A program made the translations under genes and the position numbers. Positions 1-8,196 of a DNA stretch of 64,000 bases are shown in pieces (position 1 is the stretch's first letter; each line of letters opens with the position of its first letter). The notes beneath the pieces were generated by a model, which ran no database searches, had not been told where the DNA came from, and saw only the letters and a list, made by a program, of their open reading frames with translations. The DNA comes from DASVNK01 sp036383895 (GTDB lineage: Bacteria > Verrucomicrobiota > Verrucomicrobiia > Limisphaerales > SXQI01): contig DASVNK010000030.1 of the NCBI GenBank assembly GCA_036383895.1, positions 170,510 to 234,509 on the forward strand, written 5' to 3'.

Positions 1-411
1 CTCCGCCTCGCGACCTTCCGCTGATCGTTTGATCCGCTTGAACGTCTTTTCCACGCGCATCGCGTTCCCTGGAGCAGAACTCTTTGTCTTTTCCTTTTCC
101 GCGTTGGCCTGCGTTCCGCCCGTGGCCTGCTGCACATGGTGCAAACCCACCGCAATCGAATGAACACACATCGCCCCCCAGCTCCGGGCCGTCCGGCAGG
201 TGCACAAATTGTCGATATTGATCGTGTCCTTGATCACCAACCCGGCCCGATACGAAGTCGTCCCTTCTTGAACCACCCCTTTTAAAACCGGCGACGTCCA
301 GTTCGATGACAGCACCCGTTCACCAGCAAGCACCCCGCGCGCCTGTTTCAACACGTCCCAACCCGCGATCTTGGCGAGAAACTGTTCACTCAATTCGACC
401 TTATCTGCCAC
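1..411 (-). CDS. SWIM zinc-finger domain protein, N-terminal part (truncated by window edge)
   Basis: The minus strand is open from a GTG at 411 to the window edge, giving 137 residues of a longer protein. The GTG is preceded by a strong AAGGAGG ribosome site at 427-421, which decides the start. Residues C70, C72, C82 and H84 form a CxC-x9-CxH pattern that fits the SWIM zinc-binding motif. In many bacteria this motif sits at the N-terminus of large SNF2-family helicases. The last visible residues are Lys/Arg/Glu-rich, as in the linker before a helicase core. The helicase part is not in the window, so helicase function is inference; a stand-alone SWIM protein is possible. Confidence 0.75.
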   Translation of the reverse strand, partial: MADKVELSEQFLAKIAGWDVLKQARGVLAGERVLSSNWTSPVLKGVVQEGTTSYRAGLVIKDTINIDNLCTCRTARSWGAMCVHSIAVGLHHVQQATGGTQANAEKEKTKSSAPGNAMRVEKTFKRIKRSAEGREAE

Positions 412-430
412 TGCGCTCACCCTCCTTTAA

Positions 431-480
431 CCGGATAAAAACACAATAAAACACAATCAAACACGATAACGTTAACCGCT
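431..480. repeat. AT-rich 10-bp tandem array upstream of the SWIM gene
   Basis: Three consecutive 10-base units at 441-470 differ by one to three bases (acacaataaa, acacaatcaa, acacgataac). A related GATAAAA stretch precedes them and GTTAACC follows. The array lies just behind the ribosome site of the SWIM gene, in a 257-bp gap with no other recognisable content. A helix-turn period of A-runs could bend the DNA; that is inference. A similar array in opposite orientation is at 21261-21310. Confidence 0.5.
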
Positions 481-668
481 AAAGAATGCGTAAAGTATTC
501 GAGAACAAGAACATGCGTCAAAATTCTCTTTAGATTCGTTTTTCCGCTGTAAGTCAATTGCCTACAGGCCCTTAGTCCCGCCGTACGACGAACCCTTAGT
601 CATCAGGCTGTTGCTTCTTGCAGGTGGTGCGATCCTACCCCGCGCTTATCCTTCTCCCAGACAGAAAG

Positions 669-1346
669 ATGAAGCCCATGCTCTGCACCACCCGCTCCCA
701 ATCGGCCTTCCTTCTCGCACTGATCCTGGCACTCATTTTCGTTTCCGCATCCTTTGCGGCCGGGGATGTTAAAATCTTCGGCTACGAAACACCCGCTTAC
801 GTCGACATCGACCGCTCCGAATATCGGGTCAACGAAGCAGACGGCACCGTATCCATCATCCTCGTCCGCTCGGGCGACTTCCGCCAAACCACCACTGTCG
901 ATTACCAGACGATGGAACTCGAAGCCAGCGAAGGCCAGGATTACAAAGCCACCGGCGGCACGATCACTTTCCGCCCGGGCGAGGGCTTCAAACAAATCGT
1001 CCTGCAAATCATCGCCGACGATGCAGCGGAGCCTTCCGAATCCTTCAATTTCGAACTTACCGGCGGCGGACCAAACACCGTCCTTGGCCGAGCCTGGACT
1101 ACGGTGTGGATCGAAGACGCACCGCGTGCTCCAAGTCAGCCAAATATCGAAATCGCCTCTGCTGCGAATGGGCAAATCCTCCTTTCCTGGGAATCAGACC
1201 GCGCCTGCGGCCTCGAACGTTCCGCCAATCCAGCCGGTGGCTCATGGGAACCAGTCCCCTGCAATCCCGTCGCCGAAGGAAATCGCTTTCAGGTCTCTCA
1301 ACCTCTCGGCGGCACGCTTTACTTCTACCGCCTCCGAGCAGAGTAG
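669..1346 (+). CDS. Secreted Calx-beta domain protein
   Basis: 225 residues from the ATG at 669, chosen because an AGAAAG ribosome site precedes it and a typical signal peptide follows (basic start, long Leu/Ala/Ile core, AxA-like end near FAAGD). Residues of about 45-155 form a Calx-beta domain: an NEADG motif, then TVDYxT, GxDY and ITFxPGE segments ending in the EPSESF motif. Calx-beta domains bind calcium and occur in bacterial surface proteins. The C-terminal 70 residues look like a fibronectin-like fold but show no firm motif. The gene converges with the glycosyltransferase with only 5 bp between the stops. Function is unknown, probably extracellular. Confidence 0.75.
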   Translation: MKPMLCTTRSQSAFLLALILALIFVSASFAAGDVKIFGYETPAYVDIDRSEYRVNEADGTVSIILVRSGDFRQTTTVDYQTMELEASEGQDYKATGGTITFRPGEGFKQIVLQIIADDAAEPSESFNFELTGGGPNTVLGRAWTTVWIEDAPRAPSQPNIEIASAANGQILLSWESDRACGLERSANPAGGSWEPVPCNPVAEGNRFQVSQPLGGTLYFYRLRAE

Positions 1347-1351
1347 GGGAC

Positions 1352-2458
1352 TTACGCCGGCTTTCCGCCGCGCGCCTGTTCTTCCAGCCAATCGCATGCG
1401 ATCGGCAAAATCCTGCTCCAATGAAACGTCTTCGCTCGTTCCCAAGCCGCAAGCCTCAGCCGATCGTACATACCTGCCTCCGTCACTAGCTCCCGAATCC
1501 TCGCTGCCAATAGTTCTGGGGTTTCCCCACGCGCCACCACCCCCGTCTCGTTATCCAGTGTGGATTCCCGCAAACCAGCTACCGGATACACCGCCGCCGG
1601 CGTCCCCATCGCATTCGCCTCGATTACATTCAGTCCCCAACCTTCCCGCTGCGACGTGTGCAAAAGCAAATGACTATCGCGTAGCAATGCGTCCTTCTCC
1701 GCCTCCTTCAACGCACCAACAAATTCCACCTGCTCCTGTAACCCACACTCCGCCACCACTCCCCGCAACACATTCTCAATCTCGCCCACGCCCACAATTC
1801 GCATCCGCGCTTCAGTCCCCAATTTCTTCAACTCCGCCACAGTCCGAATCGAATGATCAATCCGCTTGTTCGGCGCCAATCGTGAAACCACGACCAGCTT
1901 TAACGGTTGCACCAGTGTCTTTTCCTCCAGCGTGGGCAAGGCCACCGTATGCACCCCGTAGCGAATGATATCGACCCGCTTCACTCCATGCGCCAGCAAC
2001 TGGTCCCGTGTCGATTCGCATGCCGTCCAAAAAGTCACGTTCCGGTAGAGCCAGTGAGTCCATCGCTCTTGAGTCTTCCCAATCGTGTTCCAGGGAAATT
2101 GGTAAAAGGCGTCCCAAATCGGCCCCAGCACCTCGTGAATGTAAGCCACGCAATTCGTCCCGCACCACCAAGGGGCATACCACGGAATTCCGTGATGCTG
2201 ATCAATCACCAGATCAAACCGCGCCTGCTTCCGATACCATTTCCGCGCTTCCAAAATTGAAGTTCCCTTCCCACCTCCCCGCAGAATCTTAATCCCCTCA
2301 ATTGTCGTTTCCGGCGCGCAACCCTCAAACGCGTTCGCGAACCAATAAACCTCGTGCCCCCGTTCCGCGAGCGCTGCCAAATACCCGCGCGTCACCCGTT
2401 CCGCCCCGCCCGCGAGCGGGTTCTCCGGATCACGCCAGTTCAGCATCAAAAAACGCAC
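1352..2458 (-). CDS. GT4-type glycosyltransferase
   Basis: 368 residues with the two Rossmann-like halves of GT-B enzymes. The N-terminal half has GGAERV near residues 17-22, the acceptor-side glycine motif of family GT4. The C-terminal half starts at the VVVSRLAPNKR segment (about 195) and carries EGWGLNVIEANAMG, the E-x7-E nucleotide-sugar site. Such enzymes transfer a sugar from an NDP- or GDP-sugar to lipid or polysaccharide acceptors at the inner face of the membrane. No other polysaccharide gene is adjacent, although a FlaA1/CapD-type dehydratase lies 6 kb away. Donor and acceptor cannot be told from sequence. Confidence 0.88.
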   Translation of the reverse strand: MRFLMLNWRDPENPLAGGAERVTRGYLAALAERGHEVYWFANAFEGCAPETTIEGIKILRGGGKGTSILEARKWYRKQARFDLVIDQHHGIPWYAPWWCGTNCVAYIHEVLGPIWDAFYQFPWNTIGKTQERWTHWLYRNVTFWTACESTRDQLLAHGVKRVDIIRYGVHTVALPTLEEKTLVQPLKLVVVSRLAPNKRIDHSIRTVAELKKLGTEARMRIVGVGEIENVLRGVVAECGLQEQVEFVGALKEAEKDALLRDSHLLLHTSQREGWGLNVIEANAMGTPAAVYPVAGLRESTLDNETGVVARGETPELLAARIRELVTEAGMYDRLRLAAWERAKTFHWSRILPIACDWLEEQARGGKPA

Positions 2459-2572
2459 TCGCCGGTTTATCCTTCACCCCTTCGCGAGATGCAATCTTCC
2501 TTCGCTCGCATCCGAAGGACTGTGAACGACTCGAGTCGGGTAAACCCTGAGCATTTCTGACGGCTGTGGCTT

Positions 2573-2605
2573 TTTTTGAGCAGGGATTTCGTTCATGCTC
2601 AAAAA
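2573..2605. promoter_or_regulatory. Perfect 10-bp inverted repeat in the gap before glnB
   Basis: TTTTTGAGCA at 2573-2582 is repeated in inverse at 2596-2605 around a 13-base loop, and ggct/agcc outside extends the symmetry. It lies between the divergently read glycosyltransferase and PII genes, about 115 bp upstream of the glycosyltransferase start. It could be an operator or a bidirectional hairpin. The rest of the 342-bp gap 2459-2800 holds the sigma-54 promoter listed separately and nothing else recognised. Confidence 0.4.
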
Positions 2606-2691
2606 GAGCCATTTTCATTTGACCTTCTCCGGCTGGTGTAATGCTCGGCAGACCAGCTACTTACAATTCATCGTTCACGAGTTTTTCACGC

Positions 2692-2707
2692 TGGCATCGC
2701 CGTTGCT
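2692..2707 (+). promoter_or_regulatory. Sigma-54 (-24/-12) promoter of glnB-amtB-glnA
   Basis: TGGCATCGCCGTTGCT matches the RpoN consensus TGGCAC-N5-TTGCA at 14 of 16 positions counting free ones. It keeps the essential GG (2693-2694) and GC (2705-2706) exactly 10 bases apart. The expected transcript start is near 2718, about 80 bp before the PII start. RpoN promoters in front of PII/amtB/glnA genes are classical for nitrogen control, so position and content agree. Confidence 0.7.
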
Positions 2708-2800
2708 AAAGCCCCGCTCGTTCCGTTTAGCGTGTTGCTGCGGACGCAAACTTGGTTCGTATCGCGTGGAGCCGCCGGTTCTCGCCCTACCCCAAAACAT

Positions 2801-3139
2801 ATGAAGAAAATCGAAGCGATTATAAAGCCATTCAAATTGGAGGAAGTGAAGGATGCGCTCGGTGAGGTCGGCATCGAAGGCATGACAGTCACTGAGGTAA
2901 AAGGATTCGGCCGCCAAAAGGGTCACACGGAGATTTACCGCGGCAGCGAATACACCGTCGACTTCCTGCCCAAGATCAAACTCGAACTCGTCATCGCCGA
3001 CAGTCAGGTCGATGCCGCGGTCGCGACCATCATAAAGTCGGCCAAAACCGGCAAAATCGGCGACGGAAAAGTTTTCGTCACCACGATCGACGACGCGGTC
3101 CGCATCCGCACGGAAGAACGCGGTGAATTGGCTGTTTAA
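2801..3139 (+). CDS. glnB: Nitrogen regulatory PII protein
   Basis: 112 residues, the standard PII length, starting at the ATG at 2801. The T-loop EIYRGSEYTVDFLPK contains Tyr51, the usual uridylylation site. The B-loop TGKIGDGK near residues 83-90 and the C-terminal IRTEERGE follow the PII pattern for ATP and 2-oxoglutarate binding. The protein senses 2-oxoglutarate and adenylate levels and controls ammonium uptake and glutamine synthesis. Its position directly before amtB makes it GlnK-like in role; sequence alone does not separate GlnB from GlnK. The stop is 19 bp before the amtB start, and both follow a sigma-54 promoter. Confidence 0.93.
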   Translation: MKKIEAIIKPFKLEEVKDALGEVGIEGMTVTEVKGFGRQKGHTEIYRGSEYTVDFLPKIKLELVIADSQVDAAVATIIKSAKTGKIGDGKVFVTTIDDAVRIRTEERGELAV

Positions 3140-3158
3140 CCCTCAAAACCAAACCCAA

Positions 3159-4628
3159 ATGAAAAAACTCCTTTTTACATTTTTGTTGCTCTGCAGCTTC
3201 ACCGCCGTCCTCGCGGCGGAAGAAGTAAAAGCATCCGTTCCCACAGATGCTGCGGCGCCGGTCGCGGCGGCCGTGGCTGATGAATTAAAAGATCCCGATC
3301 TCGCGGCGCGCGTTGCTGAAATCGAAGCATATTTGAACAACACCGCGCGTCCGAGTGGCGAAGCGAAAGTGAAGAGCAACATTGGCGGTCCTGGTCCCGG
3401 CCACAACGCCTGGCAGATGGTGTCGACTGCGTTGGTGCTTTTCATGACTCTTCCTGGCCTCGCACTTTTCTACGGCGGATTAGTTCGTCGGAAAAACGTT
3501 CTCTCAGTCTTGGCACAGTGCCTTGGCATTGCCGGGATGGTCACAATTCTCTGGTGGGTTTGTGGTTACAGCCTCTCGTTTAGCGGCGGAAATGCCTTTA
3601 TCGGCGATTTCGCAGCAGCGTTCTTCAAAGGTATTGAACCTGGTAAAGTCGGCGCTGGCTACCACTGGATTAGCGACAGCATGTGGGCCATGTTCCAGCT
3701 CACCTTCGCGATCATCACTCCAGCCCTGATCATCGGCGCGATCGCGGAGCGTATGAAATTCTCCGCAGTGCTGCTTTTTGTGGCTCTCTGGATGTTCGCT
3801 GTTTACTTCCCGCTCGCGCACATGGTCTGGGCGACAAACGGTTTCATGTGCGGCGCGTTGAATCCTGAGGCGGGCATCAAAGCATTGGATTTCGCCGGTG
3901 GAACCGTCGTTCACATGAGTTCCGGTTGGAGTGCGCTGGTGCTCTGCTTGATTCTCGGTAAGCGTCTCGGCTTCGGCAAAGAGCCTATGCCTCCGCACAG
4001 CATGGTGCTATGTATGGTCGGCACGGGAATGCTCTGGGTGGGTTGGTATGGTTTCAACGCCGGCTCGGCACTAGGCGCTGATGCAATCGCTTCGAATGCT
4101 TTCGCAACGACAACTCTGGCGGCTGCAACGGCTGGTTTTGTGTGGGGCTGCATCGAATGGATCTCCCGCGGCAAACCAAGCGTGCTGGGCTTCTGCTCCG
4201 GCATCGTCGGCGGCCTGGTTGTCATTACTCCTGCAGCTGGCTTCGTGAACACGACCGGCGCGATGATCATTGGCGTCCTTGCTGGTGCGATTCCTTACTT
4301 CGCAGTTGCCAAGATGAAAGCGATGTTCGGCTACGACGACGCATTGGATACCTTCGGCATCCACGGCGTGGGCGGAACGCTCGGCGCAATCCTCACTGGC
4401 ATCCTCGCGGATCCGGCGGTGAACTCAGTCATCACTCCTGAGCTGAAAAGCCAGCTTCTCGGCGCTCAGATCAAAGCGATCCTCGTGACGATGGTCCTCT
4501 CGATTGTCGGCACCGCCGTGATCGCCCTAGTGGTGAAAGCAGTCCTCGGACTCCGTCCGGAGGAAGAAGCCGAAACGATCGGCCTGGATCTCGTCGAACA
4601 CGGCGAAGAGGCTTATCACGGCGCTTAA
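3159..4628 (+). CDS. amtB: Ammonium transporter AmtB
   Basis: 489 residues. The ATG at 3159 is preferred because it begins a clean signal peptide (MKKLLFTF to AVLAA), as in AmtB proteins with a cleaved leader. An Ala-rich linker of about 65 residues then precedes 11 membrane helices. The pore histidine pair is present in AHMVWATNG and FGIHGVGGTLGAI, as are the aromatic gate residues. AmtB carries ammonium across the inner membrane and is blocked by unmodified PII, encoded immediately upstream. A strong hairpin separates it from glnA. Confidence 0.95.
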   Translation: MKKLLFTFLLLCSFTAVLAAEEVKASVPTDAAAPVAAAVADELKDPDLAARVAEIEAYLNNTARPSGEAKVKSNIGGPGPGHNAWQMVSTALVLFMTLPGLALFYGGLVRRKNVLSVLAQCLGIAGMVTILWWVCGYSLSFSGGNAFIGDFAAAFFKGIEPGKVGAGYHWISDSMWAMFQLTFAIITPALIIGAIAERMKFSAVLLFVALWMFAVYFPLAHMVWATNGFMCGALNPEAGIKALDFAGGTVVHMSSGWSALVLCLILGKRLGFGKEPMPPHSMVLCMVGTGMLWVGWYGFNAGSALGADAIASNAFATTTLAAATAGFVWGCIEWISRGKPSVLGFCSGIVGGLVVITPAAGFVNTTGAMIIGVLAGAIPYFAVAKMKAMFGYDDALDTFGIHGVGGTLGAILTGILADPAVNSVITPELKSQLLGAQIKAILVTMVLSIVGTAVIALVVKAVLGLRPEEEAETIGLDLVEHGEEAYHGA

Positions 4629-4651
4629 CCATAAACCTCAACCTTTTCGAG

Positions 4652-4677
4652 GCTGCTCTCGCGCAAGCGGGAGCAGC
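4652..4677 (+). terminator. 11-bp GCAA-tetraloop hairpin between amtB and glnA
   Basis: Bases 4652-4662 pair with 4667-4677 (one G-T wobble) around the loop GCAA, a GNRA tetraloop. No T-run follows, so it is unlikely to be a full terminator. It may attenuate read-through, protect an mRNA end, or set different levels of amtB and glnA messages from the shared promoter. Which of these applies cannot be told from sequence. Confidence 0.55.
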
Positions 4678-4712
4678 TTCGTCTCAAACCAACAGTGAAT
4701 CAGAAAAAAGAA

Positions 4713-6125
4713 ATGAGCACACCGAAGAGCGTTATAGATAACGCCAAGAAACAGGGCGCCAAAATGGTCGACGTCAAGTTCGTCGACACATTCGGCACAT
4801 GGCAGCACTTCAGCGTCCCCATCGCTGAGCTAACCGAAGATGTCTTCGAAGAAGGATTCGGTTTTGACGGATCATCCATCCGCGGCTGGAAGAGCATCGA
4901 AGCGAGCGACATGCTCGCCATGCCCGATCCGAAGACCGCGTTCATCGATCCGTTCTGCAACGTGCCCACGCTCAGCCTTACCTGCACCATCGCGGAGACC
5001 GGCACCAAGGAAGCCTACAACCGCGACCCGCGCGGCATCGCGCAACGCGGCGAAAAATATCTCCAATCAACCGGCCTAGCGGACACCGCGGTCTTCGGCC
5101 CGGAAGCGGAGTTCTTCATCTTCGACAACGTGCAGTACGACCACAAAGCGAACGGCACGTTCTACAGCATCGATTCGGAAGAAGGCATCTGGAATAGCGG
5201 TCGCGATGAAATGCCGAACCTCGGTTACAAGATTCGCTACAAGGAAGGTTACTTCCCGGTCGCGCCTACCGATACGCAGCAGGACATCCGCACCGAAATG
5301 ACGCTGGTCATGGAACAGCTCGGCATTCGCGTCGAGCGCCAGCATCACGAAGTCGCCACCGCCGGCCAGGCGGAAATCGATTTCCGTTTCGATACGCTCG
5401 TGAAAACCGCCGACACGATGATGCTCTACAAATACATCATCAAAAACGTCGCGCGGAAGCATGGTAAAACCGTGACCTTCATGCCGAAGCCCCTCTTCGG
5501 CGACAACGGTTCCGGCATGCACACGCATCAATCGCTCTGGAAGAAGGGCAAGCCGCTCTTCGCCGGCAACGAATACGCCGGTCTTTCACAAATGGCGCTG
5601 CATTACATCGGCGGCATTTTGAAACACGCCAAGGCGCTCTGCGCGATCTGCAATCCCACGACGAACTCCTACAAACGTCTCGTTCCTGGGTACGAAGCAC
5701 CGGTGAATCTCGCTTACAGCGCGCGCAATCGTTCCGCTGCCATTCGCATCCCGATGTTCAGCGAAAATCCCAAAGCCAAGCGCATCGAGTATCGCCCGCC
5801 GGATCCGGCCGCCAATCCATATCTCTGCTACACCGCGTTGCTTATGGCCGGCCTCGACGGCGTCCTCAACAAAATTGATCCAGGCGAACCGATGGACAAA
5901 AACATCTACGAACTGCCGCCCGAAGAACTCAAAAAAGTTCCGAACGTGCCCGGCAGTCTCGGCGAAGCGCTCGACCATCTCGAGAAAGACAACGCCTTCC
6001 TCCTGAAGGGCGACGTCTTCACCAGCGACTTCCTCGAAATGTGGATCAGCCACAAACGCAAGGAACACGACGCACTCCGCCTGCGTCCGCATCCCTACGA
6101 ATTCTTCCTCTACTACGACGTCTAG
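4713..6125 (+). CDS. glnA: Glutamine synthetase type I
   Basis: 470 residues from the ATG at 4713; a GTG at 4695 would add six residues. All GSI landmarks are visible: FDGSSIRGW near residue 50, the metal-site segment FGPEAEFFIFD, the glutamate and ATP site GSGMHTHQSLW, NPTTNSYKRLVPGYEAP and IEYRPPDPAANPYL. Tyr399 in NIYELPPEE is the adenylylation site of GSI-beta enzymes. The enzyme condenses glutamate and ammonium with ATP in the cytoplasm. As third gene of the PII-transporter cluster it links uptake to assimilation, and the presence of the Tyr site suggests adenylylation control. A terminator follows at 6160. Confidence 0.97.
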   Translation: MSTPKSVIDNAKKQGAKMVDVKFVDTFGTWQHFSVPIAELTEDVFEEGFGFDGSSIRGWKSIEASDMLAMPDPKTAFIDPFCNVPTLSLTCTIAETGTKEAYNRDPRGIAQRGEKYLQSTGLADTAVFGPEAEFFIFDNVQYDHKANGTFYSIDSEEGIWNSGRDEMPNLGYKIRYKEGYFPVAPTDTQQDIRTEMTLVMEQLGIRVERQHHEVATAGQAEIDFRFDTLVKTADTMMLYKYIIKNVARKHGKTVTFMPKPLFGDNGSGMHTHQSLWKKGKPLFAGNEYAGLSQMALHYIGGILKHAKALCAICNPTTNSYKRLVPGYEAPVNLAYSARNRSAAIRIPMFSENPKAKRIEYRPPDPAANPYLCYTALLMAGLDGVLNKIDPGEPMDKNIYELPPEELKKVPNVPGSLGEALDHLEKDNAFLLKGDVFTSDFLEMWISHKRKEHDALRLRPHPYEFFLYYDV

Positions 6126-6159
6126 AACTGGGTCGGAGGAACCCCAACCAGATGCACAC

Positions 6160-6187
6160 ACGGCGCGGCGCAAGTCGCGCCGTTTTT
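6160..6187 (+). terminator. Rho-independent terminator after glnA
   Basis: ACGGCGCG at 6160-6167 pairs with CGCGCCGT at 6176-6183 around an 8-base loop, followed by TTTT. It ends the nitrogen cluster 35 bp after the glnA stop. Confidence 0.85.
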
Positions 6188-6251
6188 GTTTACAAACATC
6201 CCGCCGCATTGGAATTGTCCCGCAACACCGGCTCGATCATAATACAGCGCG

Positions 6252-6788
6252 ATGAAAAAGAAGATACCAGTCGCGTTGCTGTGCGTACTGTATCTCATTT
6301 TCTTCGGCACGCTCGCATCCACTTTCAGCGACCTGCCGAACCGCGTGGCGACGCATTTCGCCGCGGACGGGCGGCCAAATGGCTGGATGAGCCGGGAAAC
6401 GCATCTCTTGTTTATGCTTGGTCTTGCGACTGGTTTGCCCGGGATTGTGGTCGGGCTCTGCTATGTGAGTCGTTTTCTCCCTGTCGACCTCCTAAATATT
6501 CCGCACCGCGGATATTGGACGGCACCAGAGCGGCGCAAATCCACCTATGACTTTCTTTTCAATCATTCATTTTGGTTTGCCTCCCTTGCGGTCGCCTTCG
6601 TGACCGGAATTCACCTCTCGATTCTCAACGCCAACACTAAAATTCCAGCCGAGCTGTCGATGGAGAACCTGCTGGTCGTTGCCGTTGGCTTCCTAGCGGG
6701 CATTTTGGTGTGGGCACTTACATTAATTCGTCACTTCAAAAATCCGCCAACTGCGAACACTCTTCACTTCAGCGCAAACGTTGGATGA
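6252..6788 (+). CDS. DUF1648-like integral membrane protein
   Basis: 178 residues with four predicted membrane helices (about 5-25, 50-72, 97-118, 137-157). The segment DLPNRVATHFAADGRPNGWMSR after the first helix is the signature of DUF1648, also found in SdpI-type immunity proteins, where the conserved phrase is PxHFxxxGxPDxW. The ATG at 6252 follows an AGCGCG leader with a weak ribosome site. Its role is unknown; DUF1648 proteins are small membrane proteins sometimes involved in toxin immunity. It appears to be a stand-alone gene after the glnA terminator. Confidence 0.75.
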   Translation: MKKKIPVALLCVLYLIFFGTLASTFSDLPNRVATHFAADGRPNGWMSRETHLLFMLGLATGLPGIVVGLCYVSRFLPVDLLNIPHRGYWTAPERRKSTYDFLFNHSFWFASLAVAFVTGIHLSILNANTKIPAELSMENLLVVAVGFLAGILVWALTLIRHFKNPPTANTLHFSANVG

Positions 6789-6930
6789 AGCCGTGGAATA
6801 GGTACTGCGCTTTAAGGTTCCTCAGCAGAATTCCCGAGTCGCTTAGGCAAATTTCTGAACTCCTCCGCGCCAACTCATGAGCCGCAAACCGTGTGGCGGT
6901 CTGGGGCTGCGCTGCTATTCTGAAGTCGCC

Positions 6931-7008
6931 ATGAATAACTGGGAGAACTCGGATTGGTTTAAGAACTGGGAACAGCTCGCGAATAACGCCGGCGGCACCC
7001 GCGGTTGA
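6931..7008 (+). CDS. Possible 25-residue Trp-rich small protein
   Basis: An ATG at 6931 opens a 25-codon frame ending in TGA at 7006-7008, with three Trp in the first 13 residues (MNNWENSDWFKNWEQL). The composition is unlike random translation of this GC-rich DNA and could form an amphipathic helix. No clear ribosome site is visible and nothing in the family record supports it. It sits between the DUF1648 gene and the convergent dehydrogenase stop. It is a weak candidate. Confidence 0.2.
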   Translation: MNNWENSDWFKNWEQLANNAGGTRG

Positions 7009-7013
7009 GCAGT

Positions 7014-8165
7014 TCAAAGAGCCCGCGCAAGGATCGTGAGCAATTGCTCACGATTCAGTTGCACCGGGTTCGCTTTCATACTGCTCGCCCGCTCGGCGCG
7101 TTCGGCCAGTATATCGAACGAACTCTCCTTGACCCCGAAGCTTCCCAACCCTCTCACTCGCAAGGTTCGACAAAGATCATCAATCCACTCGACTCCGCCC
7201 GTTCCCTTCGCTTTCCCGCTATCTGTTACCAGACGGGCGACCTCGTCGTAGCGTGCCACTATTTCGCTGCGTCCCGACTGAGTAGCCACTGCTAAATTCA
7301 TGCCCATCACCGGCGCCAACAGCGCCGCACAGATCGCTCCATGGGGTGCATCAATCATCCCGCCAATCGGAGCCGCAAATCCATGCACCGCGCCCAAACC
7401 CGCGTTCGCCAACGCTAATCCGCCGCAAAGACTCCCAAACGCCATTTCACGGCGTGCGTCCTTGTCACGCCTCTCCGAAAACACGCGAGGCAAAGCATGA
7501 ACAACCCGCGGAATAGCTTCCCGACAAATCGCATCGGTCAGCGGGTTTGCACGGTTACAAACAAACGGTTCAATCAACTGCGTCAACGCATCCAACCCAG
7601 TCTGTGCGGTCAAGTCCGGCGGCAATTCATAAGTAAGTTCCGGATCTATCACCGCCACCGCCGGCAACATCTTTGCACTCCGCAGACTGACTTTCACCTG
7701 GTGTTCCGGTGAACCAAGCACCGCATTGCGCGTCACTTCCGCTCCTGTTCCCGCTGTGGTTGGAACCGCAAGGTAGGGCAGGGGAGATTCCACGAGTGGC
7801 TGTGCTTTCCCAATGACTTCAACGTAATCCAGCACATCCCCTAAATTCGTCGCGAGTGCGGCAATCGCTTTCCCCGCGTCGATCACACTTCCACCGCCCA
7901 CGCCAATCACTGCGTTCGCTCCAAATTCCCGCGCACAGCTCGCGCCGTAGCGCGCCACATCAATCGTCGGTTCGCCTTCGACTGGGAAGATCGCAGTATC
8001 GCAACTTTCCTTTTTCAGCTGATTCAATAACCACGTTGCGCGTTCCTGGTTCTTTCCGGTAACGACAAGAACACGGCTGCCCAAGCTGCGCGCAATCTTC
8101 GCAATCTCGCGCCTTTTCCCCTCTCCGAAAATAATCCTGCGCGCGGTGGCGAACTCAAAGTTCAT
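7014..8165 (-). CDS. Iron-containing (type III) alcohol dehydrogenase family protein
   Basis: About 383 residues if started at the ATG at 8165; the frame is open to 8231, but that would overlap the upstream gene. GVGGGSVIDAGKAIA is the NAD(P) pyrophosphate-binding motif and PTTAGTGAEVT the second nucleotide segment. The metal site is visible in GLDALTQLIE and in AVHGFAAPIGGMIDAPHGAICA with two histidines. At the usual first histidine (GxDALTH) there is Gln, so the metal site has one substitution. The family reduces aldehydes or oxidises primary alcohols with NAD(P)H. It lies 31 bp after an ABM-domain monooxygenase on the same strand, suggesting joint degradation of a small aldehyde or ring-derived compound. 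The substrate is unknown. Confidence 0.85.
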   Translation of the reverse strand: MNFEFATARRIIFGEGKRREIAKIARSLGSRVLVVTGKNQERATWLLNQLKKESCDTAIFPVEGEPTIDVARYGASCAREFGANAVIGVGGGSVIDAGKAIAALATNLGDVLDYVEVIGKAQPLVESPLPYLAVPTTAGTGAEVTRNAVLGSPEHQVKVSLRSAKMLPAVAVIDPELTYELPPDLTAQTGLDALTQLIEPFVCNRANPLTDAICREAIPRVVHALPRVFSERRDKDARREMAFGSLCGGLALANAGLGAVHGFAAPIGGMIDAPHGAICAALLAPVMGMNLAVATQSGRSEIVARYDEVARLVTDSGKAKGTGGVEWIDDLCRTLRVRGLGSFGVKESSFDILAERAERASSMKANPVQLNREQLLTILARAL

Positions 8166-8196
8166 ATCACGCATTCCCGACAAATCCGACACTGCT

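Noticed and set aside
754..1968. Long plus-strand ORF of about 400 residues across the glycosyltransferase
   Set aside because: It is Pro/Ser/Arg-rich without domains and lies antisense to a clear GT4 gene; a shadow of high-GC coding DNA.
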